The position numbers and the translations under genes are program-made. The notes under the pieces are model-generated. The model saw only the letters and a program-made list of their open reading frames with translations. It ran no database searches and was not told the DNA's origin. From positions 29,044-93,043 of the forward strand of contig NZ_JNWQ01000014.1 of NCBI RefSeq assembly GCF_000716875.1: a DNA stretch of 64,000 nucleotides, written 5' to 3'. Source of the DNA: Streptomyces novaecaesareae (GTDB lineage Bacteria > Actinomycetota > Actinomycetes > Streptomycetales > Streptomycetaceae). Positions 63,940 to 64,000 of this stretch are shown in pieces (positions within the stretch are counted from its first letter, which is position 1; the number at the start of each line of letters is the position of its first letter).

Positions 63940-64000
63940 CTGTCTCTTATACACATCTCCGCGCCCACGAGACAGGCAGAAATCTCGTATGCCGTCTTCT
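63940..64000. other. Illumina Nextera adapter with i7 index (sequencing artefact)
   Basis: CTGTCTCTTATACACATCT begins at 63940, followed by CCGCGCCCACGAGAC (one base from the standard CCGAGCCCACGAGAC), the 8-base index AGGCAGAA (63974-63981) and ATCTCGTATGCCGTCTTCT. This is not genomic. It produces the familiar artefact peptide MCIRDS when read on the minus strand. Confidence 0.97.

Noticed and set aside
61923..63968. 681-codon protein beginning MGAEMCIRDS
   Set aside because: Its N-terminus is translated sequencing adapter.

Overview
The window reads as a high-GC actinomycete of the Streptomycetaceae (Streptomyces, Kitasatospora or a close relative). Support: very GC-rich third codon positions, GTG and TTG starts with strong AGGAGG ribosome sites, start/stop overlaps, a complete conservon (sensor kinase, roadblock, DUF742, GTPase), an XRE/DUF5753-DUF397 pair, and an actinomycete-type iron box. 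The last 61 bases are not genomic. From 63940 the sequence is Illumina Nextera adapter with an i7 index, so the window ends at a contig end and the last MFS gene is cut there.

Layout. 1-338 is the 3' end of a sensor kinase. 506-2374 (minus) is an operon of three small cupin genes and a 73-residue, Cys-containing membrane or secreted peptide whose ribosome site sits in a small hairpin. 2695-4095 is a phosphoribosyltransferase/hydrolase fusion. 4353-8961 is a homogentisate operon (hpd, hmgA, an uncharacterised gene, fumarylacetoacetase). A TetR remnant, two crotonase-fold genes (valine/fatty-acid catabolism), a RCK-type ion channel, a HdeD-like membrane protein, a DUF6461 protein, a family III CoA-transferase and a metallo-beta-lactamase-fold hydrolase run to 17454.

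17500-29350 is the most distinctive accessory region: a P450, a Met/His-rich membrane protein, a divergent ECF sigma/zinc-finger anti-sigma pair, an MFS exporter, a second P450 with an altered I-helix, and an isonitrile synthase of the PvcA/IsnA/Dit1 family. Convergent to these lie an ABC importer for a metal-chelate (ATPase, permease, lipoprotein) and a cytosolic metal-receptor-like protein. Exporter, biosynthesis and importer together suggest an isonitrile metallophore or dityrosine/xanthocillin-like pathway. The metal is unknown; this ABC set has no visible iron box, unlike the one at 55-60 kb.

29400-37711 holds a lytic transglycosylase lipoprotein, a very acidic 752-residue protein, a lipase-maturation-factor-like membrane protein, a GAF-PAS protein and an acyl-CoA dehydrogenase. 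38095-41767 is the conservon. 42378-55365 (minus) is a tightly coupled five-gene operon (DUF4132 protein, 1701-residue protein, MoxR AAA+ ATPase, DUF5682-VWA fusion, SWIM protein), which resembles an elaborated form of the E. coli yehI-L-M-P-Q set.

55570-60850 is an iron-siderophore uptake locus: ATPase, binding lipoprotein, double-length fused permease and enterochelin-esterase-like hydrolase around a recognisable iron box. The window closes with the XRE/DUF397 pair, a Uma2-family protein and a truncated MFS exporter.

Non-coding structure is plentiful: three related palindromic terminators in the first 11.5 kb, an exact 11-bp GAACG-phased array at 34683-34786, several strong terminators between convergent genes, and multiple in-gene minisatellites.
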